Below are positions 53,560-62,923 of a stretch of 64,000 bases of DNA, piece by piece. The stretch is taken from the NCBI GenBank assembly GCA_013388635.1, contig JACAEX010000029.1, positions 1-64,000 on the forward strand, given 5' to 3'. Position numbers and translations under genes: made by a program. The notes under the pieces were generated by a model. It did not search any database. It was given only the letters and a program-made list of their open reading frames with translations, and was not told the DNA's origin. Origin of the DNA: Syntrophaceae bacterium. Lineage in GTDB: Bacteria; Desulfobacterota; BSN033; UBA1163. The stretch's first letter is position 1, and the number at the start of each line of letters is the position of its first letter.

Positions 53560-55298
53560 GAAACTTCCCTCATCTCCACCACACCTCTCGGGCAGGCCCT
53601 GGCGCAGGTGCCACACCCCTTGCAGTGTTCTAAATCGACCGCTCTTGACTGGAGAAGAGGATCGAGTGAGATCACCCCTTCCGGGCAGAAGAAATAACAG
53701 TTGGAACAGTAGTTGCACGTCCCGCAGGTGAAACATCTCGAAGCCGAAGCGTGTGCTTGATTCGGAGAAAAACCTCGATTGACCTCTGAAAATCCTTTCA
53801 CTGCCTTATCCCGACTCAGCTTTCGTTCTCGGATCCGTCCACTCGGTTCGAAATAGAGGGTATTGATTCGTTCATATGGGACCACATCCTTCACCTCTGG
53901 CCATCTCCCCTGCTCTATCCCTGCGATATAAGCTTCCATGGAAAGAGAACCCTGATTTCCAACCTCGATCCGGGAAAGAAAGTCATCACTGGATAGCCCC
54001 CGAAGGTAGAGGTCGATGGAGATCGCAGCCTTCTTTCCTGAGGCAATGGCCGTGACGACCGTTCGAGGTTGATCGATCGCATCCCCGCCTGCAAAAACCT
54101 TATCCTGGGCAGTGAGAAGAGAGGGCCCTACATCGATCAGGCCACGACTCATGAGCCTTTGGGGGATCCACGACCATTCAACGGCCTCGCCCACTGCCTC
54201 AACGAGAGCGTCTGCTTCAAGTTTTACAAAACCTCCCTCCACAGGGATCGGTTTCGGCCGTTTGCTCTGATCAGGTTTGCCCAACTTCATCCGCTGAAAT
54301 TTCACGGCCAGCCTTCCGTTCTTAAGCAGACTGACCCTGACAGGTTGAATAAGGAATTCGAACCGTACACCCTCCTCCTCCGCCTCTCTGATCTCCTCCT
54401 GGATGGCAGGCATCTCATCCCTGGACCTTCGATAAGCAACGGTCACCCTCGAGCCGAGACGCAGGGCCGATCGCGCGACATCCATGGCCGTATTGCCTCC
54501 ACCAATGACGATCACCTCTCTTCCCAATCGGATCCTTCCTCCTGAATTGATCCTCTCCAATAACTCCTTACCCCTCCATACTGCTTTCAGCGCTTCACCG
54601 TCAATCTTCAGGGGGAGGCTCGATCCAGCTCCGGGGGAGAGGAAGACGGCATCAAAATCCATCAATTGATCAAAAGAAAGGTCACCACCCACTTTGACCC
54701 CTGTCTTGATTTCGATCCCGAGATTCACTATTCTCCGAACCTCCCTTTTCAAGACAGATTTGGGGAGCCGATATTCGGGGATCCCCCAGCGCATCACACC
54801 GCCGGGCTCTGTTCTGGCCTCGAAGACGGTCACTTGATGGCCGAGGAGGCCCAGAAAATAGGCGCAGGAAAGGCCTGCCGGACCTGATCCAACCACGGCC
54901 ACCTGCTTTGAATGATGGTTTCGATGTGGCCTGATATCCACGGACCTGTCCGATGTCGCATCGAACACATACCTCTCCATTGCACAGATGGAGACCGATT
55001 CGTCATACCGGGCTCGATGGCAGCGAGCTTCACAGGGGTGGAAACAGACCCTTCCGCACACACCGGGAAAAGGATTTTCCCTTAACAAAGCCCGAAGCGC
55101 CTCATCATACCTGCCCTCTGCGGCCAAGTAAAGGAATTGAGGGATCGGATTTCCCGCAGGACATGCCTCCTGACAGGGCGCTGTCATCAAGACAGTTTCC
55201 GGTTTTTGAAATCCCCATCTTCCTGTCTCAATCACCTCTGTGCTCCCATAGGATATGGGGATGACCAGTTCAGATGAATGACGGAAATCCATCTTCAT
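53556..55298 (-). CDS. GltD-like NAD(P)-flavoprotein fused to the OFOR ferredoxin (delta) domain
   Basis: The 580-residue protein has an N-terminal Fer4_20 region (CQEACPAGNPI, CGRVCFHPCEARC). A GltD-like module follows with GSGPAGLSCAYFL and IGGGNTAMDVARSAL, then a C-terminal two-cluster ferredoxin (CGTCNYCSNCYFFCP and CKGCGTCARACPRGV) like PorD. ATGA overlaps at both ends place it between gamma and alpha genes. It likely serves as the ferredoxin subunit and connects the enzyme directly to NAD(P)H. Confidence 0.9.
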   Translation of the reverse strand: MKMDFRHSSELVIPISYGSTEVIETGRWGFQKPETVLMTAPCQEACPAGNPIPQFLYLAAEGRYDEALRALLRENPFPGVCGRVCFHPCEARCHRARYDESVSICAMERYVFDATSDRSVDIRPHRNHHSKQVAVVGSGPAGLSCAYFLGLLGHQVTVFEARTEPGGVMRWGIPEYRLPKSVLKREVRRIVNLGIEIKTGVKVGGDLSFDQLMDFDAVFLSPGAGSSLPLKIDGEALKAVWRGKELLERINSGGRIRLGREVIVIGGGNTAMDVARSALRLGSRVTVAYRRSRDEMPAIQEEIREAEEEGVRFEFLIQPVRVSLLKNGRLAVKFQRMKLGKPDQSKRPKPIPVEGGFVKLEADALVEAVGEAVEWSWIPQRLMSRGLIDVGPSLLTAQDKVFAGGDAIDQPRTVVTAIASGKKAAISIDLYLRGLSSDDFLSRIEVGNQGSLSMEAYIAGIEQGRWPEVKDVVPYERINTLYFEPSGRIRERKLSRDKAVKGFSEVNRGFSPNQAHASASRCFTCGTCNYCSNCYFFCPEGVISLDPLLQSRAVDLEHCKGCGTCARACPRGVVEMREVS

Positions 55299-55852
55299 TT
55301 TTCTATCTCTCTCTCATATACGGCCGTCTGCTCATTCGCCTCTCTTAGAGCCCGGACGTTTGCCTCAATCTTAGCCGGCACCACCGCCTTCACCGCTTCG
55401 ATCAACGTCTCCATACGGACCAGACTGGTTAAACGTGCATAGGCGCCCAGCATGGCTGTATTCAGAGTGGCCCCCAGGCCAGCATTCCTTGCGATAAGTC
55501 CGGCATCGACCAGACCGATTCTGAATCTTCTCAGTCGCCTAAAAGAATCGATACCCAGACTGGTATTGATCAGGATCTCCCCTTCTGGCTTCACCTCCTG
55601 TAGTATCTCCTCTTCATCGATCAGAGAGAGATCGAAGATGATCAATTGATTTGGATTCTTGATCTGACACTTCAAAAGGATGGGCTCATCATCCACACGC
55701 AGAAACCCGGCTACCGGAGCCCCGCGGCGCTCTCCACCGAAGAGGGAAAAGCATTGGGGGTATCTTCCTTCCAAAAAGAAGGCCCTTCCCAATACTTCGG
55801 AAGCGATGACCGCCCCCTGTCCCCCTCGACCTTTGAATTTGATCTCGATCAT
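55295..55852 (-). CDS. 2-oxoacid:ferredoxin oxidoreductase, gamma subunit
   Basis: The 185-residue PorG-type protein begins MIEIKFKGRGGQGAVIASEV and has FSLFGGERRGAPVAGFLRVD, diagnostic of the CoA-binding gamma subunit. Starts and stops overlap its neighbours as ATGA on both sides. With alpha and beta it completes the oxidoreductase core. Confidence 0.95.
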   Translation of the reverse strand: MIEIKFKGRGGQGAVIASEVLGRAFFLEGRYPQCFSLFGGERRGAPVAGFLRVDDEPILLKCQIKNPNQLIIFDLSLIDEEEILQEVKPEGEILINTSLGIDSFRRLRRFRIGLVDAGLIARNAGLGATLNTAMLGAYARLTSLVRMETLIEAVKAVVPAKIEANVRALREANEQTAVYEREIEK

Positions 55853-56523
55853 CGTTCAGGTGTCTCCTTGAAGGCGTACCTCAATATATCTCTCTTCGAT
55901 TGTTCAAGGTGGGATTTTATGGCCCGGCTCACCCCTTCCGGATCACCCTTCTCAATCGCACCCAGGATGGCTTTGTGCCCCTCAATCGCTCTCAATACGT
56001 TATCCATCAAATAGATGCTCTGAATTCGGTACCGGAGCATATGTCGTCTCAACGTCTGAGCCAATTCCAGGAGTCGCTGGCTGCCACTCAATCCTGCAAT
56101 GATCTCATGAAACTGGGCGTCCGTCTCTACAAAGGCCTTTGGGTTTCCTTGTGAAACCTTTTCCTCTGAAATCAAAATATTCTTTCTCAGCTCCTCGATG
56201 AGCTGGTGATGAGCCTTCTTCATGGCCCAACGACAGGCAAGCTCCTCTATCGCTCCCCTGATCTCGCATATCTCCTCGACTTCCTCCTCGCTCAGAGGTT
56301 TCACAATGTAACCGACTCTCGGAACGGCCTCGATGATCCCTTCCAGCTCCAGATTATGAAGGGCCTCCCTGACCGGTGTTCTCGATGTTCCAATCTCTTT
56401 TGCTATCTTCGCCTCGATCAGATGCTCGTGCGGAGGTATCTCGCCGCTCAGGAGTTGATCACGCAGGTGGTCGTAAATCTTCCTCCTGATCGTTTTGCTG
56501 TTCCTGATCACCAGTCGCCTCAT
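55849..56523 (-). CDS. GntR-family (FadR/FCD) transcriptional regulator
   Basis: The 224-residue protein has an N-terminal winged helix (KIYDHLRDQLLSGEIPPHEH, TSRTPVREALHNLELEG) and a C-terminal FCD ligand domain with Asp/His positions of the metal site. It is the first gene of the oxidoreductase/TRAP operon, coupled by ATGA to the gamma gene, and divergent from a LarA homologue. FCD regulators of this type commonly sense lactate or other hydroxy and keto acids, in keeping with the neighbours (inference). Confidence 0.92.
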   Translation of the reverse strand: MRRLVIRNSKTIRRKIYDHLRDQLLSGEIPPHEHLIEAKIAKEIGTSRTPVREALHNLELEGIIEAVPRVGYIVKPLSEEEVEEICEIRGAIEELACRWAMKKAHHQLIEELRKNILISEEKVSQGNPKAFVETDAQFHEIIAGLSGSQRLLELAQTLRRHMLRYRIQSIYLMDNVLRAIEGHKAILGAIEKGDPEGVSRAIKSHLEQSKRDILRYAFKETPER

Positions 56524-56532
56524 GGTAGAAAA

Positions 56533-56561
56533 CTCTATCTCAATAGCCTATTCTTTGTCAA
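56533..56561 (-). promoter_or_regulatory. Possible promoter of the gntR operon
   Basis: A consensus TTGACA (56556-56561) lies on the minus strand; the -10 (ATAGAG or GATAGA at 16-17 bases) is weak. Transcription would begin only a few bases before the ATG, and no ribosome binding site is present, so a leaderless mRNA is possible. The rest of the divergent gap to the LarA gene shows no clear operator. Confidence 0.35.
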
Positions 56562-56743
56562 ACATTTTTTCCAACCAGCAGATATTTCACAATAAATCGA
56601 GGAAATGGTGGGATACTGTACCCCAGCACCCCTCTGAATCAAAACCCATTTCGCGAAAACACTCCTTCCAAATAGAAACCTCTTGATTATTTGGATAGAA
56701 ATCAGTAAAGATGAAACATACCTCTTCGATTAAACGGGTGAGG

Positions 56744-58027
56744 ATGAATTATTACATCAACTACGAGGGGAAGAAGTTAAGCTTCTCCCTGCCCAGGGGA
56801 TGGAATCTCATCTCGGATCAAGACAGGGCTCTGGTTTCTGGAGTCTCCGATCCGTTGAAGGAGATCCGGGAGGCTCTGGACCATCCTATCGGATCACCTA
56901 AGATAGAAGATCTGGTACATCCGGGAATGGATGTCGTCCTCCTTTTCGACGATCTCCAGCGGCCGACACCGGTCCACCTCGCTCTGCCAGAGATCCTGAA
57001 CCGCCTCAACCACGCAGGTATCCCGGACGAACGGATCACGACCATCTGCGCCATAGGAACCCATCCCATCCCTACCAGGGAGCAGCTGGAAAAGAAGGTT
57101 GGCAGAGAAACACTTTCCAGGCTTCAGGGCCGGATCATCTCTCATGACCCTCATGCTTCAGATAACGTCACCATCGGAAGGACCAAAAGAGGAACTCTCA
57201 TTGAGGTCAATCGCCGGGTGGCCTTCTCCGACCTGATTCTCGGTGTGGGTGAGTGCATGCCCCACCCGATTGCAGGATATGGAGGCGGATACAAGATCGC
57301 CATGCCAGGGGTCTGTTCCTACCGCACCGTGGCCGATCACCACTTCACATGGATGCGCCACCGGAATAGCCGCGTCAATCTGATGGATGGGAACTACTTT
57401 TACGAAGAGATTGTCGATGGTGGTCGCCTTTCAAGATTGACCTTTAAGCTCGATTTTCTGATTAACGAAAAGAAGGAGGTCATTCGAGCCTTTGCAGGAG
57501 ACCCTGTGGAGGAGCACCGGACGGCCTCTCATTATGCGGCCTCCCTCTACTCCATCCCTCTTCCAAAGATGGCCGACGTCACCATTACCTCGGCGTCTCC
57601 GCTGGAGGTTGGCGTTCAGTCGACCAAGGCGCTGATCATGGCAGGGCTTTGCACACGCTCCGGAGGCGCCATCATCTGGGTAGCTCCGCAGAAGGAGGCA
57701 GGCCCGATCATGCCCTTGATCAAAGAGATGGCCAGTCCGGAAAGCGCGGGCGATTTCCATCGCCGGTTGATCGAAGGAAATGTTCCGGACCACCTCACCC
57801 CCTTTGGGATCTCCTACATCATGCAGGTCGTCTACTTTAAAGAGCTGGCCGAAAAGTTTACGGTCTTCCATGTAACGGAGGGACTCTCACCGGAACAGGT
57901 GAAGATGATGAAATTTACCTATTCCTCCACCCTTCAAGAGGCGATTGACCGGATTTCTCAAAGGATGCCTCGGGCTGATGTAGCGGTCTTTCCATCAGGA
58001 GGAAATATCATCCCGCACGTAGGCTAA
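56744..58027 (+). CDS. larA: LarA-family nickel-pincer-nucleotide racemase homologue
   Basis: The 427-residue protein aligns along its length with lactate racemase LarA. Key residues fall at LarA-like positions: His107 in IGTHPIP, His174 in MPHPIAG, Lys184 in GGGYK and His200 in VADHH. The DDLQRPTP segment is also kept. LarA enzymes epimerise 2-hydroxyacids using a Ni-pyridinium pincer cofactor. Start at 56744 (MNYYINYEGK) matches the family; an ATG 33 bases upstream has no better site. The cofactor genes larB/C/E are not in the window. It is divergent from the 2-oxoacid oxidoreductase operon. Confidence 0.85.
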   Translation: MNYYINYEGKKLSFSLPRGWNLISDQDRALVSGVSDPLKEIREALDHPIGSPKIEDLVHPGMDVVLLFDDLQRPTPVHLALPEILNRLNHAGIPDERITTICAIGTHPIPTREQLEKKVGRETLSRLQGRIISHDPHASDNVTIGRTKRGTLIEVNRRVAFSDLILGVGECMPHPIAGYGGGYKIAMPGVCSYRTVADHHFTWMRHRNSRVNLMDGNYFYEEIVDGGRLSRLTFKLDFLINEKKEVIRAFAGDPVEEHRTASHYAASLYSIPLPKMADVTITSASPLEVGVQSTKALIMAGLCTRSGGAIIWVAPQKEAGPIMPLIKEMASPESAGDFHRRLIEGNVPDHLTPFGISYIMQVVYFKELAEKFTVFHVTEGLSPEQVKMMKFTYSSTLQEAIDRISQRMPRADVAVFPSGGNIIPHVG

Positions 58028-58193
58028 GATCTGAAGTCCCGTAGTCCTAATAGTCTCGTAGCCTTACAGTTTTTGACCGGGGCATGCCCCGCAAGCCCCG
58101 CCCTGTGGGCGAGGAGCTTCACTATCTGGCCACGTAACCATCTGGCAATTCGACTCTCATGACGCTCTGCGCGTAGCGCCATATGTCTTGTTT

Positions 58194-59870
58194 TTACCTC
58201 TTCTTCTCGTCAGAGACCACATCATAACACCAGCAGAGCATCCCGCCATCGACGTTCTTCACATTCTCAACCCCTGCGTGTTGGAGCCTGAGACAGGCCT
58301 TATAGGAACGGAGCCCTGATTCGCAATGCACAAGAGTCTCCTTGCTTTTATCGAGCTCGTCGATACGCTTTTTCAAATCTCCCAAAGGGATCCAGACCGA
58401 ACCAGGAATCCGCTTCTCTTCTACCTCCTCTTTCTCTCTGACATCCAGCACCTGAACCTTCTCCTTCGCCTTTTCCAATCTCTCCTTCACCTCAGAAGCC
58501 TGTATCCCTTCCACCCTTCCTTCCAGTTTGTTGAGAAGCACATTGGCAGCAACGATCACCGGAGAAAGGGCAGGACTGTACGGCGGAGCATAGGCCAGGT
58601 CCACATTGGAGAGTTCTCTGCAGGTCATCCTTCCGTGGAGGGCCATGGCCAGGACGTCGATGAATTTGTCCGAAGGCCCTTCCCCTATTGCCTGGGCTCC
58701 AAGGATACGGCCCGTCTCCCTGTCTGCGATCACCTTTAAAGTTGACTCCTTCCCTCCTGGATAGTAGTGGGCTCGGGAGTATCCTCTGACAATGGCCTGG
58801 ACCGGATGGAAACCCTCCTTCTCAGCCTCTCTCATCCCCAATCCGGTCTTGGCCGCATTAAAATCGAAGACCTTGAAGATCGTGGTTCCCATCACCCCGG
58901 GAAAGGTTGCCTCTCCTCCACACACATTGATGCCAACCACCCTTCCCTGTTTATTGGCCGTCGATCCCAAAGGAACCCACACCTTTTTCCCGGTGATGAG
59001 ATGAGTTGTCTCCGCACAATCGCCTGCTGCATAGATTCCTTCGACACTGGTCTCCATCCTCTCATTGACCCAGATCGCTCCTGTCTCACCAATCCTCAGC
59101 CCTGCTTTCCTCGCCAGCTCAACCTGAGGCCGAACTCCAAGCCCCATCAGAACCGCATCAGTCTCTATCTCTTGCGTGGCTGTCTGGAGATGGGTGACCT
59201 TCCCCTCTCTGCCCTTTAAGGCCCTGATCGGCTCAGAGGTAAATATCCGCACGCCTTTATTCTCTAAGTATCGGCGGAGGATCTCTGCAAAGTCCTGATC
59301 AAAGAGGGTCAATATCTGCGGAGCCATCTCAACGATCGTCACCTTCTTGCTCAACTGGACAAGCGACTCGGCCATCTCAAGGCCGATATATCCTCCTCCC
59401 ACGATGACCGCATTTCGGATCTCATCCGATCGAATCCGATCCACAATGGCGTCAGCATCGAAGATGGAGCGGAGGTAAAAGACATTTCTTAGATCGAGCC
59501 CCTCAATCTTCGGCCGGATCGGCTGAGCCCCGGTTGCAAGGACCAATCGATCGAAACGGTCTGTAAAAACCTCACCCGATTCCAGGTCCCGGCCTGATAC
59601 GGTTCTCTTTTCGGTATCGATCTCTTCGATCCTGCGGTGCTTCTGGATTCGAATCCCGTCCTGGGCGAATTGACCGGCAGTACGCGAAATCAACTCTCTC
59701 CTCTCCTTCACAACGCCACTGACATAGTAGGGAAGTCCACAACCCGCATAGGAGATCTCTTCCTCCTCCTGATAGACCACGATCTCCATCTCCGGATCAC
59801 ACCGCCTCGCCTTAGCCGCTGCCTTTGGCCCTGCAGCTACCCCTCCGATCACCAAAAGCCTCTTCTTCAT
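58194..59870 (-). CDS. CoA-disulfide reductase-like flavoprotein with C-terminal rhodanese
   Basis: The 558-residue protein has an FAD motif GGVAAG (9-14), active-site Cys44 in YAGCGLPYY (as in CoA-disulfide reductase and Nox), an NAD motif VGGGYIGLE and a dimerisation domain. A rhodanese domain with active-site Cys in LVHCESGLRS follows (residues about 465-558). Family members reduce CoA disulfides, CoA persulfides, polysulfide or oxygen. ATG at 59870 with GGAGGAG is chosen; the open frame upstream overlaps the neighbouring gene. It is convergent with larA. Confidence 0.92.
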   Translation of the reverse strand: MKKRLLVIGGVAAGPKAAAKARRCDPEMEIVVYQEEEEISYAGCGLPYYVSGVVKERRELISRTAGQFAQDGIRIQKHRRIEEIDTEKRTVSGRDLESGEVFTDRFDRLVLATGAQPIRPKIEGLDLRNVFYLRSIFDADAIVDRIRSDEIRNAVIVGGGYIGLEMAESLVQLSKKVTIVEMAPQILTLFDQDFAEILRRYLENKGVRIFTSEPIRALKGREGKVTHLQTATQEIETDAVLMGLGVRPQVELARKAGLRIGETGAIWVNERMETSVEGIYAAGDCAETTHLITGKKVWVPLGSTANKQGRVVGINVCGGEATFPGVMGTTIFKVFDFNAAKTGLGMREAEKEGFHPVQAIVRGYSRAHYYPGGKESTLKVIADRETGRILGAQAIGEGPSDKFIDVLAMALHGRMTCRELSNVDLAYAPPYSPALSPVIVAANVLLNKLEGRVEGIQASEVKERLEKAKEKVQVLDVREKEEVEEKRIPGSVWIPLGDLKKRIDELDKSKETLVHCESGLRSYKACLRLQHAGVENVKNVDGGMLCWCYDVVSDEKKR

Positions 59871-59908
59871 CTCTTTCTCCTCCGAAGCTGGACTCCGTTT
59901 TCCAAGGC

Positions 59909-60505
59909 CTAAGGTTTGATCCCCATCTCCGAGCCAATCTCCCTGTATCTCTTCTGCCACGCATTCATCTCTCTCTCCATTTCGGTCGCTCGTCGGGCAA
60001 TGGTTTTCAATTCTGGATTTGGTCGATTCATTTCTTCATCCATTGCCTGTAAATGGCCGTTTATTCTTTCCCGTATCTGACCCATCTCCTCGAGACGGTG
60101 GCGAAACTCTTCCCTCTGCTCAGCACTTAGCCTCTCCGTAAATCGGTGATGCTCCTGCTCCATGCTTCGGAACTCATTCCGCAGACGTTCCTGCTCTTCC
60201 CGTAGCTGACCCATATTGGAGCCTGGGCCTTTGCTCAATCGCTCCATATCCCGGACGCGGGTCATCGCCCGATCCAAGCATCGCATAGCGACTCGATACT
60301 GTTCCCGCTGCTGATCAGTCGCCCTGATCTGCTGGCGCTGCTGTTCTCGGATCTCCATCTGTTGTCGAGGAGAACCACCCACAGGCTCTTGTCGGCCGCC
60401 CCCATATCGGCCTCCTCCCCCTCTCTGCGCATTGACTTCTACTGCAATGGTAAAGAGGAAAAAAGCACAAATCGTTAGAGCCACAATCCTCACCACCCTA
60501 CTCAT
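59909..60505 (-). CDS. Exported coiled-coil protein of unknown function
   Basis: The 198-residue protein has a signal peptide (MSRVVRIVALTICAFFLFTI, cleavage after NAQ near 27), a Gly/Arg-rich segment (RGGGGRYGGGR) and then about 150 residues of Gln/Glu/Arg-rich helix with heptad pattern. GGAGGT precedes the ATG at 60505. It resembles Spy/CpxP-like or DUF-type periplasmic helical proteins in composition, but no specific motif was found. The stretch 60506-60799 upstream of it holds no gene I trust. Confidence 0.65.
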   Translation of the reverse strand: MSRVVRIVALTICAFFLFTIAVEVNAQRGGGGRYGGGRQEPVGGSPRQQMEIREQQRQQIRATDQQREQYRVAMRCLDRAMTRVRDMERLSKGPGSNMGQLREEQERLRNEFRSMEQEHHRFTERLSAEQREEFRHRLEEMGQIRERINGHLQAMDEEMNRPNPELKTIARRATEMEREMNAWQKRYREIGSEMGIKP

Positions 60506-60799
60506 CTGACCTACCTCCATTGAAATCAAATTAACTTGACGCGTAAATTTAACATATTCCTTTGACCATTTCGAATCGGTTACTGGGAAAAAGACGCCCC
60601 CGGAAAATTCTAAATTAAGATGTTTCAGAAACGAAGGGGATCTGAAATAACTGAGAGGCATTTAGGGTGGTCTGCCCTGAAACAATAACAGGACCGACCT
60701 CCTTAATCTTTGCCACATTTTCCAGGGTAGTCCTTACATCCCTGGGCCTCGACTCTTTTCCTTGATAGCTGACCGGAGAATCTCTCTCCAGAAGAATTC

Positions 60800-61282
60800 T
60801 TATCTGGCTACTTTGACCGGAATCGGCCTCAAGACCTTGATCAAATCTTCCGGGGATATCTCGCACAACAGGCCCCGCCTGCCCGCATTGATCAATATCT
60901 TGGGAAGGCTGAGGATCGATTCTTCAACATAGACTGGAAGAGGCTTCTTCGTGCCAAAGGGTGAGATCCCGCCTACCATGTAACCCGTATGCCTCAAGGC
61001 AGCCTCAGGGCTACAAGGGCTCACCGATTTGGCTCCGATTACTCTTGCCAATTCCTTGGTCGACACCTGCTTGTCGCCATGCATCAAAATAATCAGTGGG
61101 CTTTTCTTCTCATCTTCCATCACAAGCGTCTTGATCACCAGGTGTTCATCCACGCCAAAGGCTCGCGCAGCCACCTCTGTTCCACCATGCTCCTCATATT
61201 GGTAGGCCCGCTCGACAAACTCTACCTGATGCTCTCTCAAGAAACGAATGGCAGACGTGACCGGAAATTTCTCCTTAGGCAA
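60800..61282 (-). CDS. ybaK: YbaK/EbsC-type aminoacyl-tRNA deacylase
   Basis: The 160-residue YbaK-fold protein begins with TSAIRFLREHQVEFVERAYQ and has VIKTLVMEDEKK with the catalytic Lys region, LAR.IGAKSVSPCSPEAA and GGISPFGTKK. These proteins hydrolyse Cys-tRNA(Pro) and related misacylated tRNAs. Monocistronic. Confidence 0.92.
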   Translation of the reverse strand: MPKEKFPVTSAIRFLREHQVEFVERAYQYEEHGGTEVAARAFGVDEHLVIKTLVMEDEKKSPLIILMHGDKQVSTKELARVIGAKSVSPCSPEAALRHTGYMVGGISPFGTKKPLPVYVEESILSLPKILINAGRRGLLCEISPEDLIKVLRPIPVKVAR

Positions 61283-61420
61283 AAAAGCCCCCTCTTATTT
61301 TAACCCTATCCGCATTTTTCTGAGTATATCCGAATTGCTTTTCGTATGGCACTCGCAAATGCCTGAAGTGGTCTCAATATAGCAAAAAGAGTTTTATTGT
61401 CAATCAACCCGTTCAAAACT

Positions 61421-61447
61421 AAAAAGGGTGCCCGGGGCACCCTTTTT
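61421..61447 (-). terminator. Intrinsic terminator of the radical SAM gene
   Basis: AAAAAGGGTGCCC and GGGCACCCTTTTT form a stem of 12-13 bp with a very tight loop and A/T flanks, so it can act in both directions. It lies 33 bp after the radical SAM stop and about 140 bp upstream of ybaK. Confidence 0.88.
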
Positions 61448-61479
61448 ACAAAATCAAACGAAAAAATGAGAATCGACTC

Positions 61480-62901
61480 CTAAGAGCCTGATTTCATCGA
61501 CATGGAAACACCCACGTTCGATGCGGCGCAGCTGGTCGCCACGCTGGGCTCCTTGAGATACTCCTCTCTCCAGACCCTATCCGCGAAAACCCCAAACCGA
61601 GCAGCATAGGCATCCATCTCTTCCTTCATAGTGGTGACAATCTCCTCTGCGCCCGGGTGGGTAAAATACGGATGGGTCTCTGCAATAACTTCTCTGAATC
61701 TTTCTGGGTTGTCGATGATCATGCAAGGCCTCAAGTGGTTCTGATTATGGGGCTGCCTTTTTCGGATGGCTCTGAAAAGAGGGCTATCCAGGGCCTTGGC
61801 TAAAGGAACGTCCTTGATGTTGTGCATGGCCACATGGGTATAGACACACGGTTCCACATCTCCATTGGCATTGATGTGAAAATACCTCCTCCCTGCCGCA
61901 ATGCATCCCTGGACATGGGGACCGTCGTTCCAGAAATCGAGGATGAACATCGGTTTGGTTCTCCTGAAATAGATGACCTGCCTCCGAAGATGGTCCCGCT
62001 GCTCCGGAGTGACCATCAGATTGATATCGCCCTGGCCATTGACAGGAAGGTAGAGGAAATACATCTGGGCGATAATGCCCTTCTTCAGGAGAAAATCGAC
62101 CCACTCTTCAGAGGAGACGACGCCCACATTATTCTTTGTCACCGTGGCTGAAGAACCGAACAGGACGTGGGCCTCTCTCAGATGATCCATGGCCTCCATA
62201 ATTTTTTTGAAGACCCCTGGACCTCTCCATCTGTCTGTCTCTTCTTCGTAGCCCTCGCAGCTCACCACGACCATGGCATTTCCTAAGTCCCGGATCTTTT
62301 CTGCCTTCTCTCTTGTCATCAACGTGCCATTGGTATACACCTGGAAGAAGATCTGAGGATGTTCCTCAATCATCTGGAAGAGATGGGGATACATAAAAGG
62401 CTCCCCGCCAAGGACAGTGACAAAGTGGAGCCCTATTTCGACACATTCCTTGAGGATACGCTTTACCAGATCATAGGATAGCCCAGGATGCCTCTGGTAT
62501 CCCAGGGTGTAGCAGCCCGCACATCTTAAATTACACTGCCAGGTGGGACTGAGGATCATCACAAAAGGAGGCCGGAAGCCGTGTTCCTTCTCAAACTGAT
62601 CCCTCTTCCGATTCCCCATGAACCAGGCATTATTAAAGAGGGTATTGAAGACGACCGTCCGATTCTTGGGAGGAAGATATTCCAAAACTCCCCGAAACAA
62701 TTTCTTGGCTGGATGGCCCGGGGTCTGAAGCATCTTCCTGACCCCTCTTATGGCACTGAGGATTTCGTAGTCCGAGGTCAACTTCTCACCCAGATAGGTT
62801 AACTCAACCAACCTCTCGTCAGAAATCCTGTTCAAAAGCTCAACGATCATTTTCGAGGCCTGATATCCAGTAAAGTCTCTGACCTGTTCTGAAAAGTTCA
62901 T
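61480..62901 (-). CDS. Radical SAM protein with SPASM-like C-terminus
   Basis: The 473-residue protein has the radical SAM motif WQCNLRCAGC (Cys 123, 127, 130) after a 110-residue helical N-terminal region. GGEPF and TNGT blocks follow, and then auxiliary-cluster-like Cys in VQGCIAAG, DVEPCVYTH and RPCMI. Substrate is unknown. The last 20 residues are Ser/Met/Ala-rich with one Cys (SCAASNVGVSMSMKSGS). GGAGGG precedes the ATG. It follows a 46-residue membrane protein by 22 bp, and both are probably read from a sigma-54-type promoter. Confidence 0.85.
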   Translation of the reverse strand: MNFSEQVRDFTGYQASKMIVELLNRISDERLVELTYLGEKLTSDYEILSAIRGVRKMLQTPGHPAKKLFRGVLEYLPPKNRTVVFNTLFNNAWFMGNRKRDQFEKEHGFRPPFVMILSPTWQCNLRCAGCYTLGYQRHPGLSYDLVKRILKECVEIGLHFVTVLGGEPFMYPHLFQMIEEHPQIFFQVYTNGTLMTREKAEKIRDLGNAMVVVSCEGYEEETDRWRGPGVFKKIMEAMDHLREAHVLFGSSATVTKNNVGVVSSEEWVDFLLKKGIIAQMYFLYLPVNGQGDINLMVTPEQRDHLRRQVIYFRRTKPMFILDFWNDGPHVQGCIAAGRRYFHINANGDVEPCVYTHVAMHNIKDVPLAKALDSPLFRAIRKRQPHNQNHLRPCMIIDNPERFREVIAETHPYFTHPGAEEIVTTMKEEMDAYAARFGVFADRVWREEYLKEPSVATSCAASNVGVSMSMKSGS

Positions 62902-62923
62902 GTCAATCCCTCCTGCTCGTCGA

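Noticed and set aside
58079-58090. GGGGCATGCCCC palindrome after larA
   Set aside because: Short, GC-rich, no T-run and no promoter nearby, so neither terminator nor operator can be supported.
60615-60866. 83-residue minus-strand frame overlapping the 3' end of ybaK
   Set aside because: No ribosome binding site, no recognisable motif, and its first third is ybaK read in another frame.
61345-61362. TGGCACTCGCAAATGC, sigma-54-like
   Set aside because: GG and GC are 11 bases apart instead of 10 and the -12 box is poor.
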